Positions 22,994 through 34,350 of a stretch of DNA of 64,000 nt are shown in pieces. The position numbers and the translations under genes were made by a program. Origin of the DNA: Apium graveolens (lineage: Eukaryota > Streptophyta > Magnoliopsida > Apiales > Apiaceae); the NCBI RefSeq assembly GCF_009905375.1, contig NW_027417582.1, positions 62,001 to 126,000 of the forward strand, read 5' to 3'. Position 1 is the first letter of the stretch; each line of letters starts with the position of its first letter. The notes beneath the pieces were generated by a model, which saw nothing but the letters and a program-made list of their open reading frames with translations, was not told where the DNA came from and did not search any database.

Positions 22994-23107
22994 ATACCTA
23001 GGAGATTTTTCCGTGGTAGTCAGGGAAGAGTTCCACTTCCTTCCGTGTCAGGCTCCTCTGAGGTAGTTGTGTCAGACAAGAAATGGTCTGTTGAGTTGCT
23101 GTATTAA
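22994..23107 (+). pseudogene. short LTR ORF without ATG (element 3)
   Basis: After ACTCACCCTTGC and GTATTACAG an open frame of 37 codons starts at ATA: IPRRFFRGSQGRVPLPSVSG, ending at TAA. Position (188 bp from the LTR end), the upstream motif and a GRVPLP block (compare GSVPRLP at 45769-45870 and GNVPQFP at 52723-52875) suggest the same short ORF with a lost start codon. Confidence 0.3.
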
Positions 23108-23299
23108 GATAGTATTGTCAAGGTGGTTGTAATGAATTAGGTTTGTAGTAAATTATAACCTAAGTCATACTTAAGCCTGGAAAAGATCTTGGTAAAAGGG
23201 GTCATGATTATATTTTATTAGTGAAATGAATTATATTATGTTGGTTGTTGTGTTATGGATGACGTCAACTCCTGACCCCGGGGTTGAGGCCGTCATAGT

Positions 23300-23311
23300 T
23301 GGTATCAGAGC
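23300..23311 (+). other. primer-binding site, initiator-Met tRNA (element 3)
   Basis: TGGTATCAGAGC, a perfect match to the usual site, 4 nt after the LTR end. Confidence 0.95.
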
Positions 23312-24559
23312 TACAGGTTTGAGTCTTTGATTTAGGTCAGGAATAGAGTCAAAAGAGTGTAGGAAGGTTTATATATAGATGTGAGTCAACAACTCAATCA
23401 GAGGAGCGAGTCTATGAGTTCAGTTAAGGGTTTCGGAGGTGTAACTGCCCTAGCTTGTAGTAAGTCTCCCTTGTATATAGGTATCACTGGCAATGTCTGG
23501 TAGAGGCTTCTAGTTTCCCTTCTCGAGGAAGCGAGTCTGACTGTGAAAGTTCAGATGGAATGGTAATAGTCAACGGCTGCCATGACAGCCGAGTCTCATA
23601 GTGAATATGGATCAGTACTGTGGTTTATACCTTGAACCCTTATATTTCTTTCCTCGGAGGTTCTATCGGTTGATTGGGGAAAATAATACATATGATTTGA
23701 CTATTTATATGTGTGGTAAAGGGTCTGGTGGGACGCCGCCGAATTATGTGTTATAAACTGTATGGTACTAAGAATGGCCATGTTACGTACTTGTATGGTT
23801 GCTCCCAGTCATATCCATATCTTCTTCACTTTTCTTTCAGAATGGATTACCTTGATTTCAAAATTTTATTTGGCATTCTAAGACAATGAATTTCTTCGGT
23901 AACCTTTGTAGTTAGACCGTCCTAGTTGTGGAAAGTAAACGAAGAGTTGACCATCAGGAGGAGTAAAAAGTTCTATATCTGGTTGCTATTTTGGAATAAT
24001 GGTAGTAGAAAGGATTTGGGTTCCATTGGAGAAGGTTGTCGTCTTAGAAAAGTTAACTTAGTTGTGGGAGAGTCAATGGAAAATGATAGGGAACCGCCTT
24101 TAGAAGAATGGTTGGTTGAAATTTGGACTAGTATGTCCAGCAGGATTCAGAGTTCCTTAAGTCTGACCTGGTTTGCGAGGTTGCTTTTTGGTAGTTGTGG
24201 CTGATATAGCCAACCCCGAATTGTTATGTTGGTTAGTGATACATATGGTTATTAGTATGTTATGAGTCACAGTATTGTGAATCATGGAGTTGAGTGGTGG
24301 CAGTTGGTTAGTATACTTGTTGGTGTCGGCTTGAGTTCGACTGGTAGTCAATAATACAGAGGAAATGCTGTCCAAATTTTTGGAAAATACCCTACTTTTA
24401 AGGATATAACTTATACTTTTGTGTGTTATTGATGTTTCTATTGATACTCCAATTGATCAATTAAAAAAGAGAGTTGGTTAATTTTACCAACTAATGGTTA
24501 GTTAGATAGAAGTCAGTTCCAATTAGATTAAGTCGATTTCTGATGTGATTTCAGATTTG
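23312..24559 (+). other. degenerate 5' internal region of element 3
   Basis: This is where gag should begin. I find only short open frames (for example 23926-24204) with no recognisable gag core. It is either very decayed gag or foreign sequence. Confidence 0.4.
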
Positions 24560-25150
24560 AAAACAAAGAATGTTCAATGTTTCAAATGTGGTCATAAGAG
24601 TCATTATGCGCCGGAATGCAATTCATAAAATCCAGGAGTTACTTGGTATAATTGTGGGAAGGTTGGGCATATTGCAAGGAGTTATGGAACGGTTACTCAA
24701 GGTACTACATCCCAAGGGCCAACATCCAGCACAGCTAGAGGCAGAACTTTTAGGGTGACCAAGAGATCGAACGCCCAGGACTCGGACGTAGTTGTAGGTG
24801 CATTTTCTCTCAACTCCATACCTGTTAAAGTTTTATTTGATTCAGAAGCGTCTGAGCCTTTTATACCAAAGATATATGTGAGTAAAACGAATTTGATATT
24901 GGAAGACATAGTAGAGCCTTTAACCATAAAAGTGGTCAATCAAGATGGACTTTCAGTGAGTCGCTTCTGTCTTAACTATCAATTAGAATCCATGAGTATT
25001 CTTTTCAGCTAATCCGACACCCTTCGAGCTAGAAGAGTTCGATGTGATTTTAGTAATGGATTGGTTGTCATATCATAAGGCAAAAGTTGATTTTCAGAAG
25101 AAGCAAATGGTAAAGTGTATGGAAGCCAATAGTAAGGTAAGTTTCTAGGG
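24560..25150 (+). pseudogene. gag zinc knuckles and protease of element 3
   Basis: CFKCGHKSHYAPEC is an intact knuckle. In the second (TWYNCGKVGHIARSYG) the first and last Cys are lost. The protease active site reads VKVLFDSEASEPF, with the DSG glycine changed to Glu, and the later box is FDVILVMDWLSYHKAKVDF (about 25040-25095). The wording is close to element 2 (NAQDSDVVxG, SLNSxPVKxLFDS), so elements 2 and 3 are the same or sister families. Stops and frameshifts are frequent. Confidence 0.8.
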
Positions 25151-25983
25151 GCAGAAGCAAGATAAGAGGATCTTCCAAGCATGCGAGAAAAGGAGTAATA
25201 AGCTAAGGATATAAGGTAGATCCACCTTATGTAGAGATACGAAGAAGAAAGTATTTAAGCTGGAAAAAGTTCGAGTAACCAATGAATGCCCTGGATTTTC
25301 TCCAGTGGCCAGTGGGAATGAAGTAATTACAGAAGTTATCGAAAGGGAGGCGATCATACCAGATATATCCCCGTGGGGTACACCAGTGATGCCATGAGAG
25401 AAGAGGAATGAAATTATGAGTTTATGTACGGTTTTCGAGAGATTAACAAAACGACGAATAAGAATAAGTAACCCTTATCTAAAACTGATTACTTTTGTGA
25501 CCTAATTTAAGGAGCGTGTTGTTTCTCGAGGGTTGACTTAAGATCCAGCCTGAGGACGTATCGAGGATTGCGGTTAGAATGAAATATGGGAATTATAATT
25601 TCTGTTAATGTCATTTGGATTAACAAGTGTATCAGTAAGGGAACATGGTGTATAAGGAGTGCTTGGATAAGCATGATTGTATTTATTGATAACATCCTCA
25701 GCTATTCAAAGACCAAGGATGTCCATAAGGAATGCCCAAGGATTTCCCTACGAAGATTAGAAGGGAAGCAACTATGTGTTTAGTTTTCAAGTATGAATTT
25801 TGGCTGAGAGTAACAAATGATTCTGATTATTCCATTAAAGACCATTTAAGAAAAGATGGTGTAATAACAGATGCCCTGCGCAGAAGGAAAGGACTGAATG
25901 TGATTAAAATCGCTGATGAGTTAATAAAAGAATTGGAAAAAGTGGAATATGAAGTTCAAATATCTGAAGGTGAGAAGAAATAA
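25151..25983 (+). pseudogene. reverse transcriptase remnant of element 3
   Basis: Scattered RT boxes survive: IPDISPWGTPVMP at about 25350, a decayed segment of the LRSG..Q..I..ED type near 25545, and MIVFIDNILSYSKTK at about 25674-25715, where the second Asp of the FIDD catalytic pair is now Asn. The frame then jumps to the end of RNase H (DALRRRKGLNVIKIADELIK), so part of RT and most of RNase H are deleted. Confidence 0.75.
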
Positions 25984-26845
25984 AGATACGAGATTACTTT
26001 CCAGCCTTAACTAATGGAAATGAGTAGGAGGTGTTCAAATGTTTGGAAACTAAGTTAAAAATGAGCGCCGCCTATCATCCGTAGACGAAGGGTCAAAGTC
26101 AAAAGACGATTCAGACAATATAAGATATGTTGAGAGTATATGCTTTGTATCTAAAAGGAAACTAAGATAATCACTTACTATTGATTGAATTTTTCTATGT
26201 TAATATTTATCATGCTAGTAAGGGAATGTTATCTTGCGAAGCCCTGTGTGGACATAAGTGTGGGTTCCCCTCTATTGAGAGAAAGTGGGAGTAGAAATGT
26301 TGTTAGGTCCTGAGTTACTTCCGCACACCAAGGACGTAGTGGTGTTGATTCGGAAAAGAGTTGGAGTAGCTCGGGATCAACAAAGAAAGAAGACGGATTT
26401 GCATCGAAAGAATATAGATATAGAAGTAGGATCGTTGGTATTGATCAAAGTTTCACCTTGGAAGAGATTAGTTGGGTTTGATTAGAAGGGGCGAGTTGAG
26501 TCCTAAATATATGGGACCATTTGAGGTATCGAGGAAAATAGATAAAGTTGCTCATGAGTTAGTATTGTCGCCGCAGTTGTAGCAAATTTATAGTGTGTTC
26601 CACGTGTCAATGTTAAAGCGATATATTTTTGATTCGAACCAAGTCGTTGATTAGGAGCCAATGAGCTCTCATCCAAATTTGTTCTGCGTGGAATGATCGA
26701 CCCAAATCCTAGATCAATATGAGTGAGTCCTTAGGAATGAGTTTATTTCTATAGTGAGTATGCTTTTAATAAATCCTCGAGTAGAAGAGTCTACTTGGGA
26801 GTTAAAGTCAGATATGCTTGACAAATATCCTTACTTGTTTAGTTA
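25984..26845 (+). pseudogene. integrase and chromodomain remnant of element 3
   Basis: The H2C2 domain and first half of the integrase core are missing. Visible parts are a degraded YHPQTxGQSE.TIQT box at about 26071-26120, EALCGHKC (from EALYGRxC), a decayed basic segment near 26390-26520, VPRVNVKA-like text near 26595-26620 (FHVSMLKRY in frame), and EESTWELKSDM plus KYPYLF at about 26785-26840 as the chromodomain end. Many stops. Confidence 0.75.
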
Positions 26846-26867
26846 AATCAGATTCTGAGGACATAAT

Positions 26868-26886
26868 CTTTTTAAGGGGAGAAGAA
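26868..26886 (+). other. polypurine tract (element 3)
   Basis: TTTTTAAGGGGAGAAGAA directly before the 3' LTR start. Confidence 0.8.
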
Positions 26887-28216
26887 TATAACGACTCTTA
26901 CATTTCTGTATTAACTAAATGTGTAATTACTAAATAATTCAATAAATAAATTATCGATGTGGGTTTTGTCAGCCGGTTACTTTGTGATGATTTGTAAGTG
27001 GTTATTGGTGTTCGAGGCGTATTTGAGTAATTATTTGTGAACTGAGTTGTTTCATTCTTATATTTAAAGGTGATTTTATTTAAGATTTATTTTTATAAAT
27101 ACTTGGAGTATCTCTAAATTCATTTCTATGACTTCATAATTTTATTTATAATTTTTAGGGATTTATACAATTTAGAAATCGATATTTTATTGATTATTTA
27201 TCTTTAAATAATTTTCTGATTATATTTAATTGTAAAATCAGTATTTAATTCTAGAATTCTTCAAAAATTAAGAAATTTGTATTTTATTAAGTTTGGAATA
27301 TTCCGAGAATTTTAAAATTATACTGGTAATTTCTGGATATTATTTAACCGCCCGTTTGTTCGTTAAATTGTTAAATACGGGTATAAGTCGTGTTTCAAAA
27401 TTTATTTAAAAAATTACAAAAATTTATGTTTTATTAATTTCGGGATATTTATAAAATTTTAAAAATAGTTTGGAAAATTTTCGGATTATTATCTCCGTAA
27501 AGTATTCGTTAAAAAAAATAATCAAATATCGGAGCAGATTTAGGTTTATAGTTGGGATTAAGGGACACGTGGAAGTGTCCTGTATTGTAATTGATGCATG
27601 TCCTACATCAAATTGGACAACAAAAATATAGCAATAAAAAAAGGAGCAGGGGCATAAAACACAAAAACACACGCGCGCGCGCTCGTGGGGGGGGGGACTG
27701 TATCCTCTCACCCGAAATTCTTTTCTTTCGATGCTCATGTGCTCTCTTTCCCCTCTTAATCTTACTTTCTCTCTTCTTCCCTGATATCCTCCATCGTGGG
27801 TAAGCTTCTGGCCGCCTTGGTTTTTCCGGTCACTGCTCTGATTTTTAATTTTGCTCCGATTATTTGATGTATGTATATACATGCGTATCTATGTGTATAT
27901 GCATGTTCAGTAATTGGTGTTATTACCGTGGCCTGTAGCTTTGTTGTCGCTGTGATTGTTCCACCGTTTTGCCGCCTTTCGCCGGTTTCTGGCGAGATGG
28001 CAGTGAGGTCGCGTGGGTGCACGCGTGGCTGTCCTGTTTTCTTTATTCCTGTTATTGTCGTGTATGTATCGATCGAGTAACTCGTCTTATTCGAATTACT
28101 ATTTTTGAAACTCGAATGAGTTGTGATGATTATTCAGATACTTATTTTAATTATTTAAAATTATTTTAATCAGTGAAATTTATGCAGGACGCCCGATATA
28201 TACGGGAACCCGTGAA
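26887..28216 (+). mobile_element. 3' LTR of element 3, truncated
   Basis: Follows the 5' LTR closely from TATAACGACTC to GGGAACCCGTGAA (5' counterpart ends near 21325), then stops abruptly. About 2 kb of LTR is missing. The next base belongs to an Athila integrase on the opposite strand. Confidence 0.9.
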
Positions 28217-29034
28217 ATTGTTCTCATACGCTTGAAGCCAAAACTCATCGAGTTCATTCAATTGAAGCATCCTCTTCTTACCAGCTGCATCCAAATCAAG
28301 GTTTAACTTCTTCAAAGCCCAATATGCTTTGTGCTCGAGCTCCACAGGCAAATGATACCCCTTACCATAAACCAACTGAAATGGTGACGTACCTAGCGGA
28401 GTCTTATATGCTGTTCGATACGCCCAAACAACTTCAGCCAACCTCAAAGACCAATCCTTCCTGATGGACACACAACTTTCTCTAGAATACGCTTGATCTC
28501 TCTGTTAGATACCTCAGCTTGACCATTAGTCTAAGGACGGTAGGATGTAGCAATGCGATGATTCACATCATATCTTTGCATCATAGTAGTGAATTTGCGA
28601 TTGCATAAATGCGATCCCTTGTCACTGATTATGACTCTTGGAGTCCCAAATCTTGTGAATATCTGCTAATGAAGAAAATTTAGTACTACCTTCGCATCAT
28701 TTGTCAGCAAAGCCTTGACTTCCACCCATTTCGATATTCAACCGCCAATAAGATATACTGATTCTTACACGATGAGACAAATGGCCCCATGAAATCAATT
28801 CCCCAAACGTCGAAGCACATTAAGAGGCATCGCATCCCTCTTAGACATATTACCAACTCGATGGCATCGATCACACTTCAAAACAAACTGATGTGCATCC
28901 TTAAACAATGTAGGCCAGAAGAATCCCGCTTGAAGGATATGAGCTGTTGTTTTCTCTCCACCATAGTGGCCTCCATAAATAGTCGAATGACAGTCTCGCA
29001 AGATCCCCCCCTCATTTCGTTGTACGGAATACAT
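28217..29034 (-). pseudogene. integrase of Athila-type element (interrupted)
   Basis: From the right: the H2C2 domain HSTIYGGHYGGEKTTAHIL then CDRCHRVGN (about 28860-28960); core motifs ISDKGSHLCN (about 28600-28630, Asp kept) and TNGQAEVSNREIK (about 28490-28530, Glu kept) in a frame with a stop just before; then PFQLVYGKGYHLPVELEHKA and LQLNELDEFWLQAYE. The YGKxCHLPVELEHKAYWA and LNELDEFR..AYE wording is characteristic of the Athila lineage. The gene ends at the junction with the element 3 LTR at 28217. Confidence 0.88.
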
Positions 29035-29740
29035 CTCCTGATAACTTGGTCAGCTCCTTGCCTAAAGAAAAATACTCATCCCACATGTACCACTTCACCT
29101 CATGAAGAAACTTCTTCCTTTGAGCAGAAGAAAAGTCTAGAGGCATAATGTTGCTCACAAGGTAGTTTATAATGTCTGCGAACCACGGTTCTTCTTCTTG
29201 CACCCCAAACAACTGCTCGTCGGGAAAAGACTCATTAATCAATGTCTTATCCTGTGAAGTGGCACTTGGATCTTCCAGATGAGAGAGATGATCAGCGACT
29301 TGATTCTTAGTACCTTTCCTGTCCTTGATCTCTAACTCAAATTCCTGAAGTAAAAGAACCCATTGAATCAGTCTAGGCTTCGAGTCCTTCTTCGAGACGA
29401 GATAGCGAATTATAGCGTGATCAGTGAACATTGTCACCTTCGTCCCAAGAAAATAAGATCGAAACTTCTCAAAACCGTAAATAATGGCTGAGAGTTCTTT
29501 TTCAGTAGTAGTATAGTTCAGTTGAGCACCATTGAGGGTCTTACTAGCATAGTACTTTCTCTGCCCAAGAACTGTTTCAACTGCATAGTCACTTGCATCG
29601 CACATCATCTCAAAAGGCTCATTCCAATTAGGTGCAATTATAACAGGTGTCGTGATTAAATTCGTCTTTAAGATCTCGAAAGCAGCAAGACACTCATCAT
29701 CAAATTTGAAAGGGACATCTTTCTTTAGAAGATTGCACAA
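29012..29740 (-). pseudogene. RNase H of Athila-type element
   Basis: A 242-codon open frame. [16 protein letters not shown] carries the first catalytic Asp; [20 protein letters not shown] holds the Glu; [20 protein letters not shown] and [12 protein letters not shown] follow. RNase H removes element RNA during reverse transcription. The insert after VLGQ is shortened (HR.. lost) but the catalytic positions remain. Confidence 0.88.
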
Positions 29741-30447
29741 GGGTTTAGAGATTTTTGAGAAGTCCTTGATAAACAGCCTATAGAAACCTGCATGACCAAG
29801 AAAGCTGCGGATTCCTGAATGGAAATTGGTGAAAGAAGGTTTTCAATGACCCCTACCTTGGCTTTATCCATTTCAAGACCCTTACTAGAGACCTTGTGCC
29901 CAAGAATAATGCCCTGTCACACCATAAAGTGACATTTTCCCAGTTGAGAACCAGATTGGTCTCAACACACCTTTTAAAAACGGTGCCAAGATTATGCAAG
30001 CACTCGTCAAAAGAATCACCGAACGCAGAGAAATCATCCGTGAACACCTCTACATTCTGACCAATCATATCAGAGAAGATAGCCATCATGCATATATGAA
30101 ATATGGCAGGTGATCCACACAACCCAAAAGAAACTCTTCTGAAGGTGAAAGTTCCAAACGAACAAGTAAAGATAGTCTTTTCCTGATCTTCCGGAGCAAT
30201 ACAAATTTGATTATAACCCGAATAGCCATCCAGAAGATAGTAGTACTCATGCGCAGCCAACCTCTCAAGCATCTGATCAATAAAAGGAAGAGGGAAGTGA
30301 TCCTTCCTCGTGGCTTTATTCAGCTTCCTATAATCCATGCACACTCTCCACCCCGTGACTGTTCGAGTAGGAATGAGCTCATTGTTCTCATTAGCAACAA
30401 TCGTGATACCTCCTTTCTTCGGCACACACTGAATTGGACTCACCCAA
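29741..30447 (-). pseudogene. reverse transcriptase C-terminal part (Athila), left of the Tat insertion
   Basis: Reads SPIQCVPKKGGITIVANENN, then VCMDYRKLNKATRKDHFPLP, DGYSGYNQICIAPEDQEKT, FRRVSFGLCGSPAIF and VEVFTDDFSAFGDS (usual FMDDF, catalytic Asp pair kept). A frameshift near 29853 leads into the thumb region. At 30447 the frame is cut by the Tat element and resumes at 41310 (SNSSW then VSPIQC). Confidence 0.9.
30443..30447. repeat. target-site duplication CCCAA of the Tat element (left)
   Basis: Pairs with TCCAA at 41310-41314, one mismatch. Confidence 0.85.
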
Positions 30448-30957
30448 TGATAAGGAATAAAATAAGGCCTGAATATGTAATTAATATGGCATTAATTATA
30501 TCAGAATTAGGCCAATAACCAGGCCCATTTGAGAAGGCCCGAAACCCTGACTATTAATTTATTTCATAATTAATTTATAAGGGATAATTCAGCTGATAAG
30601 ATGAGTCCCAGAGGGGAAATAAATCCATGTAGATTGGCCTCCAAGGAACCTCTTGGGATAAGAAATCAGCTTCCTACCTCTTCGGACTCCAAAGTCCATT
30701 CTAATTCTGAGACTTGCCCACCAAGTCTCCTAACTCAAGTCCAATTCAAGGACTCCCAACATCTATGTAAGGGGTCTCACCACACTAATCAGAACTACAT
30801 TTTTTGACTTGATCCATGGCAATCAGCAAGGTACGTGGGCATCTTGTTAAGGCAGAGCGAGTCACGAAACACAAGAGCAGTCAAATCGAGCCTCTAAGCT
30901 CACGTTCCCTAGTAATCAACACATCAATTATTATACCTTAGTTTTTGATCCATAACA
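30448..30957 (+). mobile_element. 5' LTR of Tat-lineage element
   Basis: 510 bp, TGATAAGGAAT...CCATAACA. It matches 40799-41309 with about 29 substitutions and one 1-bp indel by hand count (about 94% identity). The TATA box is damaged here (TATGTAA at 30764-30770, against TATATAA at 41115-41121). Confidence 0.95.
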
Positions 30958-30959
30958 TT

Positions 30960-30977
30960 TGGCATCGTCTACGGGAA
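30960..30977 (+). other. primer-binding site, Tat type
   Basis: TGGCATCGTCTACGGGAA follows the LTR end by 2 nt. It resembles the TGGCGCCGTCTGTGGGAA-type site of Tat-lineage elements and differs from the initiator-Met site of the chromoviruses here. The exact tRNA is not certain. Confidence 0.65.
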
Positions 30978-30992
30978 AGCACAACAACAACC

Positions 30993-32640
30993 ATGGCGAG
31001 AACACGAAGAGGAAGCAGCATCCAAGAAGGAGAAACACCAGCGGGGACAACCCAAATGATTTCATCAACCATGGAGGTACCTCCGCATTCAACCTATGCC
31101 ACCACCTAAGGAGGAGCCCAGGTAGAGGGAACTGAACCTCAACCCCAAGGGACGATTCCCCCGGCTCCTCAAGGTACGAATCCTCAACTTCAACAACTAC
31201 ATACACCTGTGAATTCTTGACCCATTGGGTATGAGTATTCAACTGTTGTGACCACTAACCCCCTTATGGGATGCCCCTTTACCCCGAGGTTGGAGGAAGT
31301 AGACATGCTAGACGGAGTGAAGGACGAGGGCGAACACCCCCTACATACAAGGTTTGGCTCCTATCCCGGAGGATCAGGAATTTTCTGGTCCTTACACTGA
31401 GAGACTCCGAATCTTCCGATGATGAAGTGGCCCCAAGAAGGAAACGTGTTGGAAAAGAGCCGATGGCTGATGGTAACCAACGTCCTAGGAGCACCCGAGG
31501 GGTGAATCCCCAAGAATTACAATAGAGAATCAAGGCCCACGAGGATGAGATTTAAAGGCTGAAACGCGACTTGGAGGTGCACCAAGCTCCCAGACTCCCA
31601 TTACCACCTATGGGGAGCAATCCTCCTTCAATCATAGACCTGGATGGTCCGTCACAAAGAAGGGCTGTAGTCCCAAGAGCTGATCCAAGCAATCTTCTTC
31701 CCCTTGCAGATCCTGATGAACCTACTCCACCATTCACTAAAGAGATAATGAATGTCCATATCTCAAGGAAGTTCAAGATGCCCACTATCAAAGCTTATGA
31801 TGGCATGGGAGACCCCGCTAATCATGTCAGGACATTCTCTAGTGCACTATTGTTGCAGCCGGTGAATGACGCTATTAAGTGTCGGGCCTTTCTCCAAACC
31901 CTGTTGGGTATGGCTCAAAGATGGTATAGTCATTTGCCCCCGAACTCTATTGGGTGCTTCAGAGAATTAAGTAAGGATTTTATTAAGTAGTTCATCAGCG
32001 GGAGAGTGCATGAGAAAAGTTCAGCATCCCTCATGAGCATTGTGCAGGGAGCGAAGGAATCCTTGAGAGACTATTTGAATCATTTCACAAAGGAAGCTTT
32101 AAAAGTCTCGGACCTTAATGACAAGGTAGCCATGATAACACTGCAACAGGGAACTAGGGATGAGTTCTTCAAGATGTCCTTGGCCAAGCGCCCCCTGAAA
32201 GCATGTTGCAGCTCCAAGATAGGGCCGGGAAGTACATCAAAGTGGAGGAAAGCATGAGGAAGACAGTAGTAAGTAACGAGCCCACTGGAGGCAAGAAGCA
32301 AAAAACTGTTATGGAATATATTGCTAAGGACAAGTATCCCAGAACTGAGCAAAACCCTGATTCAAACCCAAAAGAAGGGAGGACCTGGGCAAAAGTTCAC
32401 TGAATACGCTAAGCTGAATTCTCCTCGAAGCCAGATCTTGATGGAAATTGGGAAAGATCAAGATATTTGTTGGCCTAAACCCTTGAAGGCTGATCCTGCT
32501 AAGCTAGATAAGAGCAAATATTATAGATTTCACAAAGATGTTGGTCATGACACCGATGAGTGTAGGCAACTGAAAGATGAAATAGAATTACTCATTCGAA
32601 AAGAAAGATTGAACAAGTACACTGGGAAAGGAAGAGACAG
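30993..32640 (+). pseudogene. gag of Tat-lineage element (broken)
   Basis: The ATG at 30993 (MARTRRGSSIQEGET), 36 nt after the LTR, is the likely start. A Pro-rich variable region follows to about 31740. The gag core is FTKEIMNVHISRKFKMPTIK, YDGMGDPANHVRTF, CRAFLQTLLGMAQRWYSHLP and VQGAKESLRDYLNHF. The gag end FHKDVGHDTDECRQLKDEIE (about 32527-32588) is typical of Tat elements. Stops at about 31107, 31523 and 31988 and several frameshifts disrupt it. Confidence 0.85.
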
Positions 32641-34350
32641 GAATAATAATATGAGAAAGAACTTTGAAGATCGTAGGAGGGACCAAGACGATCAGGGACG
32701 GAATCCCCAGCCTAGGGGATCGATTATAAATGTAATCTTTGGAGGACCGCGACCCCGAGGGCCTGTGATAAACACAATTTTTGGAGGACCAACTGCTGCC
32801 GGGTTATATAGGAACTCCAGGAAAGCGTATACCGGAGAGGTTATGCATATTGTTGGGGAAGACCCGAAGAGGGCCAGGACAGAAGTAACAATAGCATTTG
32901 ATGATTCTGACTTAGAGGGTGTGAAATTTCCTCATGACGACCCGCTGGTCATAACACCAATAATAGGGAACAGCCCGGTGAAGAGGGTCCTTGTAGATAA
33001 TGGTGCTTCAGTGGAAATCTTGCTCCATGACACCTTTTTAAGGATGGGTTATAATGATTCCCAATTGACCCCAACCGACATGTCAATATATGGATTTGTG
33101 GGAGTAGAGTACCCCGTGGAAGGGATAATCAAGTTTCCAACAACCATAGGTCAGGAACCAAGGCAAGCAACACAGATGTTGGACTTTATGGTGGTGAAGG
33201 CTAGTTCAACTTACAACGCTATCATGGGAAGAACGGGGATACGTTCCCTCAAGGCAGTCCCTTCTTCCTACCATTTAGTAATGAAGTTTCCCACCCGGAA
33301 TGGGATTGGAGAAGAAAAAGTAGATCAAAAAATGGCTAGAAGTTGTTATGTGGCCTCACTGAGGGCAGATGGAGTTGGGGGGCAGGTTCTTCATATTGAA
33401 GATCTGGATATCCGAGAGAATGAGGAGAAAAGAGGGAAGCCAGCAGAAGACTCGGTTTCGGTTCCTTTAGCCCCCGAGGATCCTGAGAAGGTGACTTTCG
33501 TTGGAGCCACACTAGAGGAGCCCCTTAGAGGGAAGTTGGTGAAATTTTTACAAGAAAATAGTGATGTATTTGCATGGTCAGCAGCTGATATGCCAGGCAC
33601 AGACCCAGAACTGATTACTCACAAGCTGAAAGTGGATCATAATCAGAAGACAGTGAAGCAAAAGAAAAGAAGTTTTGCTCCAGAGAGACAAGAAGCTATA
33701 AAACAAGAAGTGGGGAAGCTCTTAGAGGCTGGTTTTATCGAGGAGATACAATTTTCAGAATGGTTACCAAACCCTGTGATGGTAAAGAAGGCCAATGGAA
33801 AATGGATGATGTGTGTGGACTTCACTGATCTGAATGACGCATGCCCCAAGGACTGTTTCCCATTGCCAAGGATAGATATATTGATAGATGCTACTGCTGA
33901 TCATGAGATGTTGAGCTTCATGGATGGATTCAGTGGATACAATTAGATCAAGATGCACAAGGATGACATCCCAAAGGTATCATTCATCACTGATTTTGGT
34001 GTTTATTGTTATCTTGTTATGGCATTTGGTCTCAAGAATGCAGGAGCCACCTATCAAAGGTTGATAAATAAAATTTTTAAGGATCTTATTTGAAAGACCA
34101 TGGAAGTTTATGTTGATGACATGTTAGTCAAGAGTCTAGTAAAGACTGACCATATAACCCATTTGAGGGAAGCTTTCGAGGTCCTGATATACCGTAAGAT
34201 GATTTTAAATCCTACAAAGTGTGCTTTCGGAGTAGGATCTGGAAAGTTTTTGGGATTGATGGTCTCCAAGAGAGGAATTGAGGCCAATCTCTATAAAATA
34301 AAGGCAATCTTGGACATGGAGCCACCAAAAACTATCAAAGATGTTTAAAA
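32641..34350 (+). pseudogene. protease-reverse transcriptase of Tat-lineage element
   Basis: Protease: VKRVLVDNGASVEIL at about 32980-33025 (DNG, normal for Tat). RT: GFIEEIQFSEWLPNPVMVKK, MCVDFTDLNDACPKDCFPLP, SFMDGFSGYN, then a stop at 33944-33946; next frame LVMAFGLKNAGATYQRLINK, a TGA at about 34092, then VYVDDMLVKS (about 34108-34137) with both catalytic Asp. The DFTDLNDACPKD and VYVDDMLVKS wording is typical of the Tat lineage. A TAA at about 34346 interrupts the connection domain. Confidence 0.9.

Larger units (their letters stand above)
19990..23295 (+). mobile_element. 5' LTR of chromovirus element 3
   Basis: It starts TATAACAACTCGTAC (matching TATAACGACTCTTAC at 26887) and ends GGTTGAGGCCGTCA before a canonical primer-binding site; 3306 bp. 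CT-rich sequence at 20815-20890, just before ATCCTCC, looks like a leader near the transcription start. Conserved open frames on either strand near 20529-21176 also appear in the 3' LTR but carry no recognisable domain. Left flank is CCAGA; the matching duplication cannot be tested because the 3' LTR is truncated. Confidence 0.92.

Noticed and set aside
30993..31040. Tat gag start MARTRRGSS as another histone H3 mimic
   Set aside because: MARTR is a short, frequent start for plant gag proteins, and no TARK-like continuation follows. It is not part of the LTR module.
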